Assembly: GCA_020722565.1 (NCBI GenBank)
Contig: DYKO01000011.1
Coordinates: 29,127-93,126, forward strand
Direction of reading: 5' to 3'
Origin: Rikenella microfusus
GTDB taxonomy: Bacteria; Bacteroidota; Bacteroidia; Bacteroidales; Tenuifilaceae
DNA: 64,000 nucleotides
Positions 37,711 through 46,225 of the stretch are shown one piece after another. Under the pieces are notes generated by a model, which saw nothing but the letters and a program-made list of their open reading frames with translations, did not search any database and was not told where the DNA came from. The position numbers and the translations under genes were made by a program. Positions within the stretch are counted from its first letter, which is position 1; each line of letters opens with the position of its first letter.

Positions 37711-38289
37711 ATGGAAAAGAGCATTAAGGGAACCAAAACAGAGCAGAACCTGCTCAAGGCTTTTGCAGGTGAATCACAGGCTAAGAATCGATATACTTTT
37801 TTTTCGAAGGTGGCCAAAAGTGAGGGTTATGAGCAAATAGCCGAAATTTTTATGATTACTGCTATGCACGAGGAGCAGCATGCCAAGCAGTTTTTTAAAT
37901 TTTTGGAAGGGGGTATGGTTGAAATTACTGCCAGCTATCCAGCAGGAGTAATCGGAACAACTGCCGAGAACTTAAGGGCTGCTGCTATGGGTGAGAATGA
38001 GGAATGGGCAAACCTTTATCCTGAATTTGCCAAAATTGCCGAGGAGGAGGGCTTCCCAAAAATTGCCACAGCCTTTAAGCTCATTGCCAAGGTTGAAAAG
38101 GAACATGAAGAGCGCTACCGCAAGCTGCTCGAGCGCGTTGAAAACGGAACTGTTTTTGAGTGCGAAGAAGAAATTGAATGGGTTTGCCGTAAGTGCGGTT
38201 ATGTTCATAAAGGGAAAAAGGCCCTGAAAAATTGCCCGGTTTGTAACCATCCCCAGGGATACTTTGAAGAAAAAGCTTCAAACTACTAA
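37711..38289 (+). CDS. rbr: Rubrerythrin
   Basis: Rubrerythrin reduces hydrogen peroxide in the cytosol of anaerobes using electrons from rubredoxin or NADH-linked reductases. The 192-residue protein has the ferritin-like four-helix bundle with di-iron ligands in [30 protein letters not shown] and [13 protein letters not shown], and the C-terminal rubredoxin domain with CRKCGYVH and [11 protein letters not shown]. It is divergent from the His-rich/TonB pair and supports an anaerobic or microaerotolerant lifestyle. Confidence 0.96.
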   Translation: MEKSIKGTKTEQNLLKAFAGESQAKNRYTFFSKVAKSEGYEQIAEIFMITAMHEEQHAKQFFKFLEGGMVEITASYPAGVIGTTAENLRAAAMGENEEWANLYPEFAKIAEEEGFPKIATAFKLIAKVEKEHEERYRKLLERVENGTVFECEEEIEWVCRKCGYVHKGKKALKNCPVCNHPQGYFEEKASNY

Positions 38290-38369
38290 TAGTAATAGTT
38301 AATGCAGCGATTGTTACTTGCTATTGTTAAGTATAACAAGACATTGCTATAATAATTGATAGCATTTTT

Positions 38370-38402
38370 CAACTTGCCTGAAAGTATTTTTCAGGCAAGT
38401 TG
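38370..38402 (+). terminator. Strong hairpin downstream of rubrerythrin
   Basis: Perfect 14-base stem (38370-38383 and 38389-38402) with loop GTATT, 80 bases after the stop. The T-tract after it is weak (CTTGTTGT), so termination may be imperfect or the element may protect the mRNA 3' end. Confidence 0.65.
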
Positions 38403-38422
38403 CTTGTTGTAAAAATCTTTTC

Positions 38423-38430
38423 TAACTTTG
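38423..38430 (+). promoter_or_regulatory. Putative -7 promoter element for the receiver gene
   Basis: TAACTTTG, a perfect TAnnTTTG, 40 bases before the ATG at 38471; no good -33 element. Confidence 0.4.
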
Positions 38431-38470
38431 TTTGGTCAATTTAACAAAATAGGGTTGCATTTTGTGGGAG

Positions 38471-38845
38471 ATGAAGACCGAAAAAAAACATAAAGTTCTT
38501 ATAGCGGATGACGATAACATCTCTGTACTACTTTTAACCAATAACCTAAAAAAGTTTAATCTAGATATATTGGTGGCTCGCAATGGTGTTGAGGCCATTG
38601 AGGTTTTTAAGGCTAATCAGGATATTGCACTTATATTCATGGATATAAAGATGCCCAACCTAAATGGGTATGAAGCTACAAAACAAATTAGGGCTATTAA
38701 TCCGCATGTAAAAATTATTGCCGAAACGGCATTTGCCATGATTGGAGATGAGGCAAAAGCGCTCGAGGCTGGCTGCAATGCCTATATTTCAAAACCCATC
38801 AACACTGAAAAGATTATCCGCTTGGTTAAGCAGATGTTACCGTAG
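38471..38845 (+). CDS. Single-domain response regulator (CheY-like receiver)
   Basis: From the ATG at 38471 this is a 124-residue receiver with no output domain. The acidic pair sits in VLIADDDN, the phospho-acceptor Asp in ALIFMDIKMPNLNGYEATK, the Thr in IIAETAFAM and the Lys in YISKPINTEKI. Such proteins relay phosphate or bind partners. It has no kinase next to it in the window; the PAS kinase at 18972 lost a receiver of the same type (pseudogene at 21055), so a cross-connection is possible. A TTG start 9 bases upstream is less likely. Confidence 0.9.
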   Translation: MKTEKKHKVLIADDDNISVLLLTNNLKKFNLDILVARNGVEAIEVFKANQDIALIFMDIKMPNLNGYEATKQIRAINPHVKIIAETAFAMIGDEAKALEAGCNAYISKPINTEKIIRLVKQMLP

Positions 38846-39010
38846 CAGGTACTTATCAGAAATTCTATTTTATCGTAGGTTACAAAAAATGCCATAGGTC
38901 CCGTAAGGCTTTTTACCTTTCTCAAGCTATTATGCCTGATTTGTGTATTTGATTATTTGGATGCATTTAAAAGGGGAATGTCCTTTACAAAATTTGTATT
39001 TATGCCAGAA

Positions 39011-39040
39011 TTGTTATTCCCTCTGTTCATATTATATTTG
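39011..39040 (+). promoter_or_regulatory. Promoter directly abutting the recQ start codon
   Basis: TTG at 39011-39013, 19-base spacer, TATATTTG at 39033-39040. Only 5 bases separate it from the ATG at 39046, implying an almost leaderless transcript. Confidence 0.5.
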
Positions 39041-39045
39041 TTGGT

Positions 39046-40965
39046 ATGGGAAAATTTGAGGACATACTCAAGGAATACTGGGGCTATACTTCGTTTCGCT
39101 CCATACAACTCGATATTATAGAATCGGTTTATAACGGAAACGATACATTGGCCCTAATGCCCACTGGTGGTGGAAAATCCATTACGTTTCAGGTGCCTGC
39201 TCTGGCTATGGAGGGCATTTGCCTGGTTATTTCACCTTTGATTGCCCTAATGAAGGATCAGGTTGAAAACCTGAAGAGAAGGGGAATACAGGCCATTGCC
39301 ATTTACTCAGGGATGACTAGTCATGAGATTGATGTAGCGCTGGATAACTGCGCCTATGGCGATTACAAGTTTCTATACCTTTCGCCCGAGAGGCTAACCA
39401 CCCCTATTTTTCGCGAAAGGGTACGGAAGATGAACATATGCATGGTTGCAGTTGATGAATCGCACTGTATATCGCAATGGGGATACGATTTTAGGCCATC
39501 ATACCTTCGGATTGCTGAGCTGCGCGAGCAGCTCGATCCAAAAGTTCCTTTTCTTGCACTTACTGCTACCGCCACCCCCGAGGTTGTGGATGATATTCAA
39601 CAGAAACTTCGTTTCCGAAATGGAAAGGTTTTCCGAATGAGTTTTGCTCGTGAAAACCTGGTTTACTTAGTTCGAAATGTAGAGGATAAGGAGAAGCATC
39701 TTTTTAGAATTGTTGAGAATATTCCCGGCAGCGGGGTTGTTTACGTTAGAAGTCGTAATAAAACCAAGGAGATAGCGCAAATGCTTTTGCGCGAGGGCTA
39801 TTCAGCTGATTTCTACCACGCTGGACTTTCGATGGAGGTTCGTAACGCAAAGCAAAACGAGTGGCAATCAGGGAAAACCCGAATTATTGTGGCCACAAAT
39901 GCCTTTGGCATGGGTATTGATAAGCCCGACGTCCGATTTGTGGTACATATCGACCTCCCCGATTCGCCGGAGGCCTATTTCCAAGAGGCTGGTCGTGCAG
40001 GGCGGGACCAAAAACTTGCCTATGCCATTCTACTATACAACCAAACCGATATACTCAAGTTGGAGCAAAGGTTAGAATCCAATTTCCCTCAGCCCGATGA
40101 GATTAAAAAGGTTTACCAGGCTTTGGGTTCCTATCTTAACGTAGCCTATGGGGCAGGAAAAGGCGAGGTTTACGATTTCAACCTAATCGATTTCTGCTCA
40201 GCCTATAAGCTAAACATGGTAGTGGCTTACAATTCCTTAAAAATACTGGAACAGGAGGGATACCTTGAGCTAACTGACGAGCTCGATAACCCAAGCCGAA
40301 TCATTTTTACGGTTGATAAGCATGAACTTTACAAGTTTCAGGTGGCACACGCCGAACTTGATGGTTTTATCAAAATTCTTCTGCGACTACTGCCCGGGGT
40401 TTTCTCACAATATGTTAGGATTAATGAACAGTTTTTATCGAAATCGGCTGCAATTCCCATCGATAGGGTTTACGAGTACCTTAAAACGCTTTCGCGTCAG
40501 AAAATAATAAACTATATTCCCAAAAAGCGAACCCCACTTTTGACATTCCTTGAGGAACGTCTCGATAACAAAAATCTAAGAATTGAGCCAACGCGCTACC
40601 AGATGCTTCGAAGCCGCTACCTTAACAGACTTAACGCTATGCTCGATTATGTCAAAAACCAGTCGAAGTGTAGAAGTCAGTACCTAAGCGAATATTTCGG
40701 ACAAACCGATAGTTACCGGTGTGGTAAATGCGATGTTTGTACATCGCGTAACGAATTGAATATGAGTAAGTATGAGTTTGATAATATTCTCGATGCAATT
40801 AAAAGAAATCTTTTGGAATCACCAGCATCGCTAGATGTTTTGGTAGACTCCATCAAGGGGAATTCTGAAAGGGTGGTGCAGGTAATACGTTTTCTTCAGG
40901 ATACTGGGAAAATAATTAAAAATGATCAGGGGCTTTTGAAGTGGCATTCAACTGTTAGAAACTAA
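39046..40965 (+). CDS. recQ: RecQ-family ATP-dependent DNA helicase
   Basis: RecQ helicases unwind DNA 3' to 5' in recombination and repair. The 639-residue protein has motif 0 (WGYTSFRSIQLDII), Walker A LMPTGGGKSITFQVPAL, Walker B VAVDESHCISQWGYDFRP (DESH instead of DEAH), motif III LALTATATPEV, motif V ATNAFGMGIDKPDVRFVVH and motif VI QEAGRAGRDQ. Unlike E. coli RecQ, the zinc ligands (CRSQYLSEYFG with CGKCDVC) come only near residues 545-568, after about 200 residues with a winged-helix-like part (DFCSAYKLNMVVAYNSLKIL). HRDC is not seen. This order is that of the shorter RecQ type common in Bacteroidota, as I recall it. Confidence 0.92.
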   Translation: MGKFEDILKEYWGYTSFRSIQLDIIESVYNGNDTLALMPTGGGKSITFQVPALAMEGICLVISPLIALMKDQVENLKRRGIQAIAIYSGMTSHEIDVALDNCAYGDYKFLYLSPERLTTPIFRERVRKMNICMVAVDESHCISQWGYDFRPSYLRIAELREQLDPKVPFLALTATATPEVVDDIQQKLRFRNGKVFRMSFARENLVYLVRNVEDKEKHLFRIVENIPGSGVVYVRSRNKTKEIAQMLLREGYSADFYHAGLSMEVRNAKQNEWQSGKTRIIVATNAFGMGIDKPDVRFVVHIDLPDSPEAYFQEAGRAGRDQKLAYAILLYNQTDILKLEQRLESNFPQPDEIKKVYQALGSYLNVAYGAGKGEVYDFNLIDFCSAYKLNMVVAYNSLKILEQEGYLELTDELDNPSRIIFTVDKHELYKFQVAHAELDGFIKILLRLLPGVFSQYVRINEQFLSKSAAIPIDRVYEYLKTLSRQKIINYIPKKRTPLLTFLEERLDNKNLRIEPTRYQMLRSRYLNRLNAMLDYVKNQSKCRSQYLSEYFGQTDSYRCGKCDVCTSRNELNMSKYEFDNILDAIKRNLLESPASLDVLVDSIKGNSERVVQVIRFLQDTGKIIKNDQGLLKWHSTVRN

Positions 40966-41039
40966 TAAAAAATATCACAAAACCATTTTGGCCTAAGATT
41001 TGTTAAAGTGATATAGTAAACAGTTAATAGCTCTATTTT

Positions 41040-41273
41040 ATGGAATCTATAAATAGCATAGATCTTCACAAACGATTACTTGAATACTCTAAACAGGTGG
41101 GTTTTGATACCCAAAAGGAAAGTTTTAGAGAGGTTATCTCTTTTTTAACAGAGATTGACGAAAACTTTGTTTACAGCCTTCTCAGCCCAGAAGAGGCGAA
41201 CTATGTTTCTTTACATCGGGAACATGAGCTGCTCCTAAAAAAAAGGCTGGAAGGTGTTGTGTCAAAACTATAG
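41040..41273 (+). CDS. Small conserved-looking hypothetical protein
   Basis: The 77-residue, charged, mostly helical protein (ESINSIDLHKRLLEYSKQVG to LLKKRLEGVVSKL) has no signal peptide, Cys or membrane segment. No family is recognised. It sits in the 390-base gap between recQ and recG on the same strand, and a strong terminator follows it. Coding status rests on a full open frame with ordinary codon use and a suitable terminator. Confidence 0.55.
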   Translation: MESINSIDLHKRLLEYSKQVGFDTQKESFREVISFLTEIDENFVYSLLSPEEANYVSLHREHELLLKKRLEGVVSKL

Positions 41274-41294
41274 CGCATCAGTATAGGTCTTAAT

Positions 41295-41327
41295 AAAAAA
41301 GGGGAATTTCCCCCTTTTTTTGTTTTT
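41295..41327 (+). terminator. Rho-independent terminator after the small hypothetical gene
   Basis: Ten-base stem (aaaaaagggg/cccctttttt) with a short loop, followed by a long T-rich tract. Confidence 0.85.
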
Positions 41328-41377
41328 TTGCTTACTTTGTATGAGTTTTTAATGTTTTGAACATTTTCACAAGCATC

Positions 41378-43486
41378 ATGGGAGATATTTTGGAAACTGA
41401 TATTAAGTTTTTGCCCGGAGTGGGCCCCAAACGTGCCGAACTTTTACAAAAAGAACTAAATATAAGCACATTTGGCCAGTTGCTGTACTATTTCCCATTT
41501 CGTCATATCGACCGTTCAAAGATATATAGGATATCGGAGCTGACAGATGATTTGCCCTATGTTCAGGTAGTGGGGAGGATAACCCATATATCCGAGTCGG
41601 GAACGGGTCGGAATAGGCGTCTGAACGCCCTGGCAACCGATGGCACGGGTCACCTTGAGTTGGTTTGGTTTCAGGGCATTAGCTGGGTGTCCAGAACCAT
41701 CAAACCAAACGTGAATTATCTAATTTTTGGGAAGGCAACCCCTTTCGGAAACCATTTCAGTATTGCACATCCCGAAATGGAACTTTATATACCCAACCAG
41801 GAGAAACATTGGGTGGGGATACAACCAGTTTATTCTATAACAGAAAAGTTGAAAAGCAACCGAATAACATCTAAAACCATTATGGGTTATATTCAGATGC
41901 TGCTTCAAATCGTAAATGGTAAAATAGAGGAAACCCTTCCACCATTTATTATTGAGCAGCAAAAATTGATGACCCTCCCCGAAGTTCTAAAAAACATCCA
42001 TTTTCCACAAAGCAGCGTACTGCTTCGCAAGGCAGAGCATCGTTTAAAATTTGAGGAGCTATTCTATGTTCAGCTAAGCATATTGGGCCGGCAAAGAGAT
42101 CGAAAGGCCAAGGTAAATGGGCATATTTTTACCCATGTTGGCCAGATGTTTAATCGCTTTTACCATGAACGATTGCCCTTTCTTTTAACAGAAGCCCAGA
42201 AACGGGTAATAAAGGAAATTCGACGCGATATGATTAGCGGAAAGCAGATGAACCGTCTTTTGCAGGGCGATGTGGGCAGTGGCAAAACCATTGTTGCCCT
42301 TATGAGTATGCTGCTAGCAGTGGATAACGGCTATCAGGCCTGCTTGATGGCACCCACTGAAATTTTGGCCAATCAGCACTACGAGTCGGTTACATCGTTG
42401 CTGGGTAATTTGCCCGTTAGTGTGGGATTGTTAACCGGAAGCACCCGACGTTCCGAGAGGAATACGCTACACCGTTCGCTTGAAGCCGGAGAACTTCAAA
42501 TACTCATTGGAACCCATGCACTACTGGAGGATGTGGTTAAGTTCAACAACCTTGGTTTTGTGGTAATTGATGAACAGCAACGCTTTGGCGTTGCACAACG
42601 AGCTAAGCTCTGGGAGAAAAACGATAATCCCCCTCACATTCTGGTCATGACAGCTACCCCCATTCCGCGAACCCTATCCATGACCCTATATGGCGACTTA
42701 GATATTAGCGTTATTGATGAGTTGCCTCCCGGTCGCAAGCCCATTAAAACACTTCATTACACCGATGCTAAACGCAATGTGGTTTTTGAACTTATGCGGG
42801 ATCAAATAAAAAAGGGTAGGCAGGTTTATGTGGTTTATCCATTGATTAAGGAATCGGAAAAGATGGATAACCTGAAAGATCTTGAAGATGGCTACGAAAA
42901 CATTGTAAGGGCATTTCCTCCGCCGGAGTATGTAACCGTTATGGTACACGGGCAAATGAAACCCGAGGATAAGGATTACTCCATGAACCTTTTTGTACAG
43001 GGTAGGGCGCATATTATGGTTGCCACTACGGTTATTGAGGTAGGGGTAAACGTTCCAAATGCTACCGTTATGGTTATTGAAAGCGCCGAACGCTTTGGCC
43101 TTTCGCAGCTGCATCAGCTACGCGGCAGGGTGGGGCGCGGTGCCGATGAGAGCTACTGTATTCTGGTTTCACAGGTTAAACTCACTAAGGAATCGCGAAA
43201 GCGATTGGAAACTATGGTTACCACTAACGATGGTTTTAAAATTGCAGAGGTTGATCTCCAGCTTAGAGGCCCCGGCGATATAGCTGGAACCATGCAAAGC
43301 GGCATGCCCTTCGACCTCAAAATGGCCAACTTAGCCACCGATGGTCAACTTATTCAGCATGCCAGAAATGTGTCCATTGATATACTCGATGATGACCCCA
43401 TGTTAATCTCTTCCCGATACGCCATTCTTAAAAAGCAGCTTAGCAAAATAGAGTTTCGTCAAACCGATTTTTCGGGGATATCATGA
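41378..43486 (+). CDS. recG: ATP-dependent DNA helicase RecG
   Basis: RecG remodels stalled replication forks and branched DNA. The 702-residue protein from the ATG at 41378 has an N-terminal wedge/OB domain (IKFLPGVGPKRAELLQKEL, YVQVVGRITHISESG) and helicase motifs: Walker A LLQGDVGSGKTIVALMSML, Walker B VVIDEQQRFGVAQR, LVMTATPIPRTLS, VATTVIEVGVNVPNATVMVI and QLRGRVGRG. The TTG 21 bases upstream is less likely as start. It overlaps the next gene by 4 bases (ATGA), so the pair is translationally coupled. Confidence 0.96.
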   Translation: MGDILETDIKFLPGVGPKRAELLQKELNISTFGQLLYYFPFRHIDRSKIYRISELTDDLPYVQVVGRITHISESGTGRNRRLNALATDGTGHLELVWFQGISWVSRTIKPNVNYLIFGKATPFGNHFSIAHPEMELYIPNQEKHWVGIQPVYSITEKLKSNRITSKTIMGYIQMLLQIVNGKIEETLPPFIIEQQKLMTLPEVLKNIHFPQSSVLLRKAEHRLKFEELFYVQLSILGRQRDRKAKVNGHIFTHVGQMFNRFYHERLPFLLTEAQKRVIKEIRRDMISGKQMNRLLQGDVGSGKTIVALMSMLLAVDNGYQACLMAPTEILANQHYESVTSLLGNLPVSVGLLTGSTRRSERNTLHRSLEAGELQILIGTHALLEDVVKFNNLGFVVIDEQQRFGVAQRAKLWEKNDNPPHILVMTATPIPRTLSMTLYGDLDISVIDELPPGRKPIKTLHYTDAKRNVVFELMRDQIKKGRQVYVVYPLIKESEKMDNLKDLEDGYENIVRAFPPPEYVTVMVHGQMKPEDKDYSMNLFVQGRAHIMVATTVIEVGVNVPNATVMVIESAERFGLSQLHQLRGRVGRGADESYCILVSQVKLTKESRKRLETMVTTNDGFKIAEVDLQLRGPGDIAGTMQSGMPFDLKMANLATDGQLIQHARNVSIDILDDDPMLISSRYAILKKQLSKIEFRQTDFSGIS

Positions 43487-44298
43487 CTCGCCTTACTCTA
43501 GCTATCCCCTTTATTGCTTTATTAGGCACATCAACCTTTGCCCAGCAGAACGGGACTTGTTCTATTACAAACCGTGCATTTGGTGCAGGAGAACAAGTGT
43601 GCTACGAGGTTAGCTACACATGGTTTCTTATTTGGACCGATGTTGGAGAAGCTTGCTTTAGTGTTGATGCCGATAACCGATTCGGTAAAACTTTGCTTCA
43701 TTTAAAAGCTACCGGCAAAAGTTACTTCTTTTACGATTGGTTTTTTAAGGTGCGCGACCTTTACGAGTCATGGGTCGATCCTGTTACACTTACCCCATAC
43801 TACTTTAATCGAAACATATACGAGGGTGGTTTTACAAAGGAAAATGAGTACTGGTTTGGTCAGCCCAACAGATCGGTAAAAATTCGCGTTAGGCGAAGGG
43901 GCGGTCCCAATCGATATGTTAGTCTCAAAGTCACCCCATGTACTTTTGATGTGGTTACCGCCATATACTTTACCCGATGCCTCGATTTTTCATCAGCAAA
44001 ATCAGGTGCTGCCTATCCGGTTACAGTTCTTATGGATGAGGAAATTTATGCGGTTAAGTACCGTTATTTGGGAAAGGGAAATGTTAAACTTTCTGGTTTT
44101 GGGAGTATTGCATGTCTGAAGTTTCAGATTGATGTTGTTGCAGGAGATATATTCTCACAGGGACAAAAAATTTACGTTTGGGTTACTGACGATATCAACA
44201 AATTACCGGTTTACATTGAATCGCCTATTAGAGTGGGTAGTATAAGGGCTAGGATTAAAAACTTTTCTGGGTTAAAAAAAACACTTCAACTTAAATAG
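43483..44298 (+). CDS. DUF3108 secreted protein
   Basis: The 271-residue protein has a signal peptide (LTLAIPFIALLGTSTFAQ) and a beta-rich body of the DUF3108 type: FGAGEQVCYEVSYTWFLIWTDVGEACFSV, KVRDLYESWVDPVTLTPYYF and the C-terminal VYVWVTDDINKLPVYIESPIRVGSI. Members are predicted periplasmic or outer-membrane-associated proteins of unknown function. Three or more Cys are present (after the signal, in VTPCTF and in IACLKF). It is coupled to recG by a 4-base overlap, which shows shared expression rather than shared function. Confidence 0.85.
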   Translation: MTRLTLAIPFIALLGTSTFAQQNGTCSITNRAFGAGEQVCYEVSYTWFLIWTDVGEACFSVDADNRFGKTLLHLKATGKSYFFYDWFFKVRDLYESWVDPVTLTPYYFNRNIYEGGFTKENEYWFGQPNRSVKIRVRRRGGPNRYVSLKVTPCTFDVVTAIYFTRCLDFSSAKSGAAYPVTVLMDEEIYAVKYRYLGKGNVKLSGFGSIACLKFQIDVVAGDIFSQGQKIYVWVTDDINKLPVYIESPIRVGSIRARIKNFSGLKKTLQLK

Positions 44299-44336
44299 AA
44301 AATTAAGAATATCAAGTGTAAGGGAGTGATTTTTGT

Positions 44337-44344
44337 TACATTTG
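44337..44344 (+). promoter_or_regulatory. Putative -7 promoter element for the lipoprotein gene
   Basis: TACATTTG, a perfect TAnnTTTG, 27 bases before the ATG at 44372. No -33 TTTG at the expected distance. Confidence 0.4.
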
Positions 44345-44371
44345 CTTATTAATGTAATTAACTCAAAAATT

Positions 44372-44785
44372 ATGGAAAGGTTAAAATTATTTACCGTAGT
44401 CGTTCTAATTGCAATGACAGTTAATGGTTGTATAGAAGGCGATAATTATATTCGATATTCCGATTACATTACGCTTGAGACAGGCCCATTACCCGATACA
44501 ATGGTTCTTAATCAAAGCTACAACATTATTTTAAGGGCATCTGCCCCTAATACATGTTGGTCTAATCTTCAGATTTCTGTAAATAGCGATGATGATAGTT
44601 TATACGCTTTTAGCGCGGTTGGAACATTTGAGAATCATGGGGAGGAATGCCTACAGCAGCTAATAACGCTTGATTCGGTTTATGTTTTTACTCCCAAGGT
44701 TTTAAAAACACATGTTCTGATGTTTCTCAACCCAAGTGGCGACCCTCAAGTACGGGTTGATACCGTTTACATTAAAGAAAATTAA
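44372..44785 (+). CDS. Hypothetical lipoprotein
   Basis: The 137-residue product starts MERLKLFTVVVLIAMTVNGC, a clear lipoprotein signal with lipobox VNGC. The rest is beta-rich with a Cys in APNTCWSNLQIS and another in EECLQQLITLD, and no recognised domain; it may be a small immunoglobulin-like fold. The in-frame extension to 44333 has no ATG and overlaps the promoter element, so the ATG at 44372 is used. Confidence 0.7.
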   Translation: MERLKLFTVVVLIAMTVNGCIEGDNYIRYSDYITLETGPLPDTMVLNQSYNIILRASAPNTCWSNLQISVNSDDDSLYAFSAVGTFENHGEECLQQLITLDSVYVFTPKVLKTHVLMFLNPSGDPQVRVDTVYIKEN

Positions 44786-44810
44786 TATGCAGTAGGGAAT
44801 TAGATTTATA

Positions 44811-44845
44811 GGTTGTACTATTTATAAACAAATAGAAGTACAGCC
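44811..44845 (+). promoter_or_regulatory. Hairpin ending at the start codon of the 41-codon ORF
   Basis: GGTTGTACT (44811-44819) pairs with AGTACAGCC (44837-44845) over nine positions, one of them G-U, and an inner ATTT/AAAT extends it. The 3' arm touches the ATG at 44846, so the structure would cover the ribosome-binding region. It could also be a weak terminator of the lipoprotein gene, but no T run follows. Confidence 0.45.
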
Positions 44846-44971
44846 ATGAGAAATTGTTCTAAAAACTTAACCGATGACAATTACTATCAGCTCCAGCGGA
44901 GGGTTAACCAATTGATAATAATTGTCATAACTGCAATATTAGGAATAACGCTGCTGTTGAGTAGTTTATAG
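44846..44971 (+). CDS. 41-residue putative membrane micro-protein
   Basis: The ORF encodes a hydrophilic first half with polar and charged residues (MRNCSKNLTDDNYYQLQRR) and a hydrophobic second half (LIIIVITAILGITLLLSSL) that would span a membrane. It is followed 10 bases later by a good terminator that is larger than the rnf operon alone needs, and it is preceded by a hairpin that abuts its start codon. No family is recognised. Similar layouts occur in small regulatory membrane proteins and in type I toxins; no antisense RNA can be claimed from sequence. Confidence 0.45.
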   Translation: MRNCSKNLTDDNYYQLQRRVNQLIIIVITAILGITLLLSSL

Positions 44972-44981
44972 CAAAAGCATT

Positions 44982-45009
44982 AAAAAAGCCTCCATTTGGA
45001 GGCTTTTTT
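44982..45009. terminator. Bidirectional terminator between micro-ORF and rnf operon
   Basis: Twelve-base perfect stem (aaaaaagcctcc/ggaggctttttt), loop ATTT, with T runs on both strands. It ends the seven-gene rseC-rnf operon on the minus strand. Confidence 0.88.
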
Positions 45010-45028
45010 ATTTTGGATAATCATGCTC

Positions 45029-45604
45029 CTACTTAACTATTCCGGCAAAACCCATAAAGGCAAGAGCTAAAATACCTGCTGTAAGTAGGGATATCGGTAC
45101 TCCTTTCATACCTTTGGGCACATTTGCCAGTTCCAATTGTTCACGTATGCCTGCCATAATAACCAGTGCTAGCCCAAAACCAATGGCTGTTGCTCCGGCA
45201 AATACAACGCCCTCCAACAGGTTGTAGTTCTTCTTTATTACAAGTATAGCCACCCCCAGTACAGCACAGTTTGTAGTAATTAACGGAAGAAATATTCCAA
45301 GAGCTTGGTAGAGGGCAGGACTAAGTTTTTTAAGTATAATCTCAACCATTTGCACCAAACTCGCAATAACCAGAATAAATACAATGGTTTGCATAAATAC
45401 CAAACCAAGTGGGTTGAGAACATAATGCTGTAGTAAAAATGTTACAAGGGTAGCCAGTACTATTACAAAGGTTACAGCACCGGCCATCCCCAATGATGTA
45501 TCGATTTTAGAGGAAACACCAAGGAACGGACAAGTTCCTAAAAATTGTGCAAGCACAACATTGTTTACAAATATGGCTGCAATAATTATCAGAATATATT
45601 CCAT
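45029..45604 (-). CDS. rnfA: Rnf complex subunit RnfA
   Basis: RnfA is one of two homologous membrane subunits of the ferredoxin:NAD+ oxidoreductase that pumps Na+ or H+. The 191-residue protein has six hydrophobic segments. Conserved Cys lie in [10 protein letters not shown] (C25) and [10 protein letters not shown] (C113); with the matching RnfE pair they hold a [2Fe-2S] cluster within the membrane in solved Rnf structures. It is the last gene of the operon, 9 bases after rnfE. Confidence 0.95.
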   Translation of the reverse strand: MEYILIIIAAIFVNNVVLAQFLGTCPFLGVSSKIDTSLGMAGAVTFVIVLATLVTFLLQHYVLNPLGLVFMQTIVFILVIASLVQMVEIILKKLSPALYQALGIFLPLITTNCAVLGVAILVIKKNYNLLEGVVFAGATAIGFGLALVIMAGIREQLELANVPKGMKGVPISLLTAGILALAFMGFAGIVK

Positions 45605-45613
45605 GGTTACCTC

Positions 45614-46225
45614 CTACTTTTTAAGTTTATTGAATATGGCAATCATATAGGCCAAAGCAATAAATGCTCCCGGAGCCAGAATGAATACCAGCATGGGATC
45701 GTGGAAGAATTGACCAGCTGTCCAAACCGGTTCCTTAGGAATAAGTTTAAGACCAAATACCGAAAAATTCCCTAGAATCTCTCTAACACTACCCAAAAGG
45801 GTTAGGGCTAAGGTGAAACCTAATCCCATTCCTAAACCATCGAGCATTGAATCAAAAACACCATTTTTGTTGGCAAAGGCTTCGGCACGTCCCAGCACAA
45901 TGCAGTTTACCACTATAAGGGGAATAAATATGCCAAGACTTTCGTATAAACTTTGGGTATATGCTTGCATTACCAAATCAACAATGGTAACAAAGGTTGC
46001 AATAACAACTATGTACGATGGAATTCGCACCTTATCGGGAATAAATCGGGCAATAAGTGAAATAACTGTATTTGAACTTAATAAAACAAATGTTGTGGCT
46101 AAGCCCATTCCCATCCCATTTATGGCCGATGATGTTGTGGCCAATGTTGGGCACATCCCTAGAACAATTACAAAAATGGGATTTTCTTTTATTATACCCT
46201 TGGTTAGTTGATAAATATGGCTCAT
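45614..46225 (-). CDS. rnfE: Rnf complex subunit RnfE
   Basis: The 203-residue integral membrane protein is homologous to RnfA and NqrD. Seen: IIKENPIFVIVLGMCPTLA (C25) and VVNCIVLGRAEAFA (C108), the partner cysteines for the intramembrane iron-sulfur cluster, plus six hydrophobic segments. The start overlaps the rnfG stop by 4 bases, which indicates translational coupling. Confidence 0.95.
   Translation of the reverse strand: MSHIYQLTKGIIKENPIFVIVLGMCPTLATTSSAINGMGMGLATTFVLLSSNTVISLIARFIPDKVRIPSYIVVIATFVTIVDLVMQAYTQSLYESLGIFIPLIVVNCIVLGRAEAFANKNGVFDSMLDGLGMGLGFTLALTLLGSVREILGNFSVFGLKLIPKEPVWTAGQFFHDPMLVFILAPGAFIALAYMIAIFNKLKK

Noticed and set aside
45813..46211. 132-codon open frame on the plus strand
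   Set aside because: Antisense to rnfE, a well-recognised gene.
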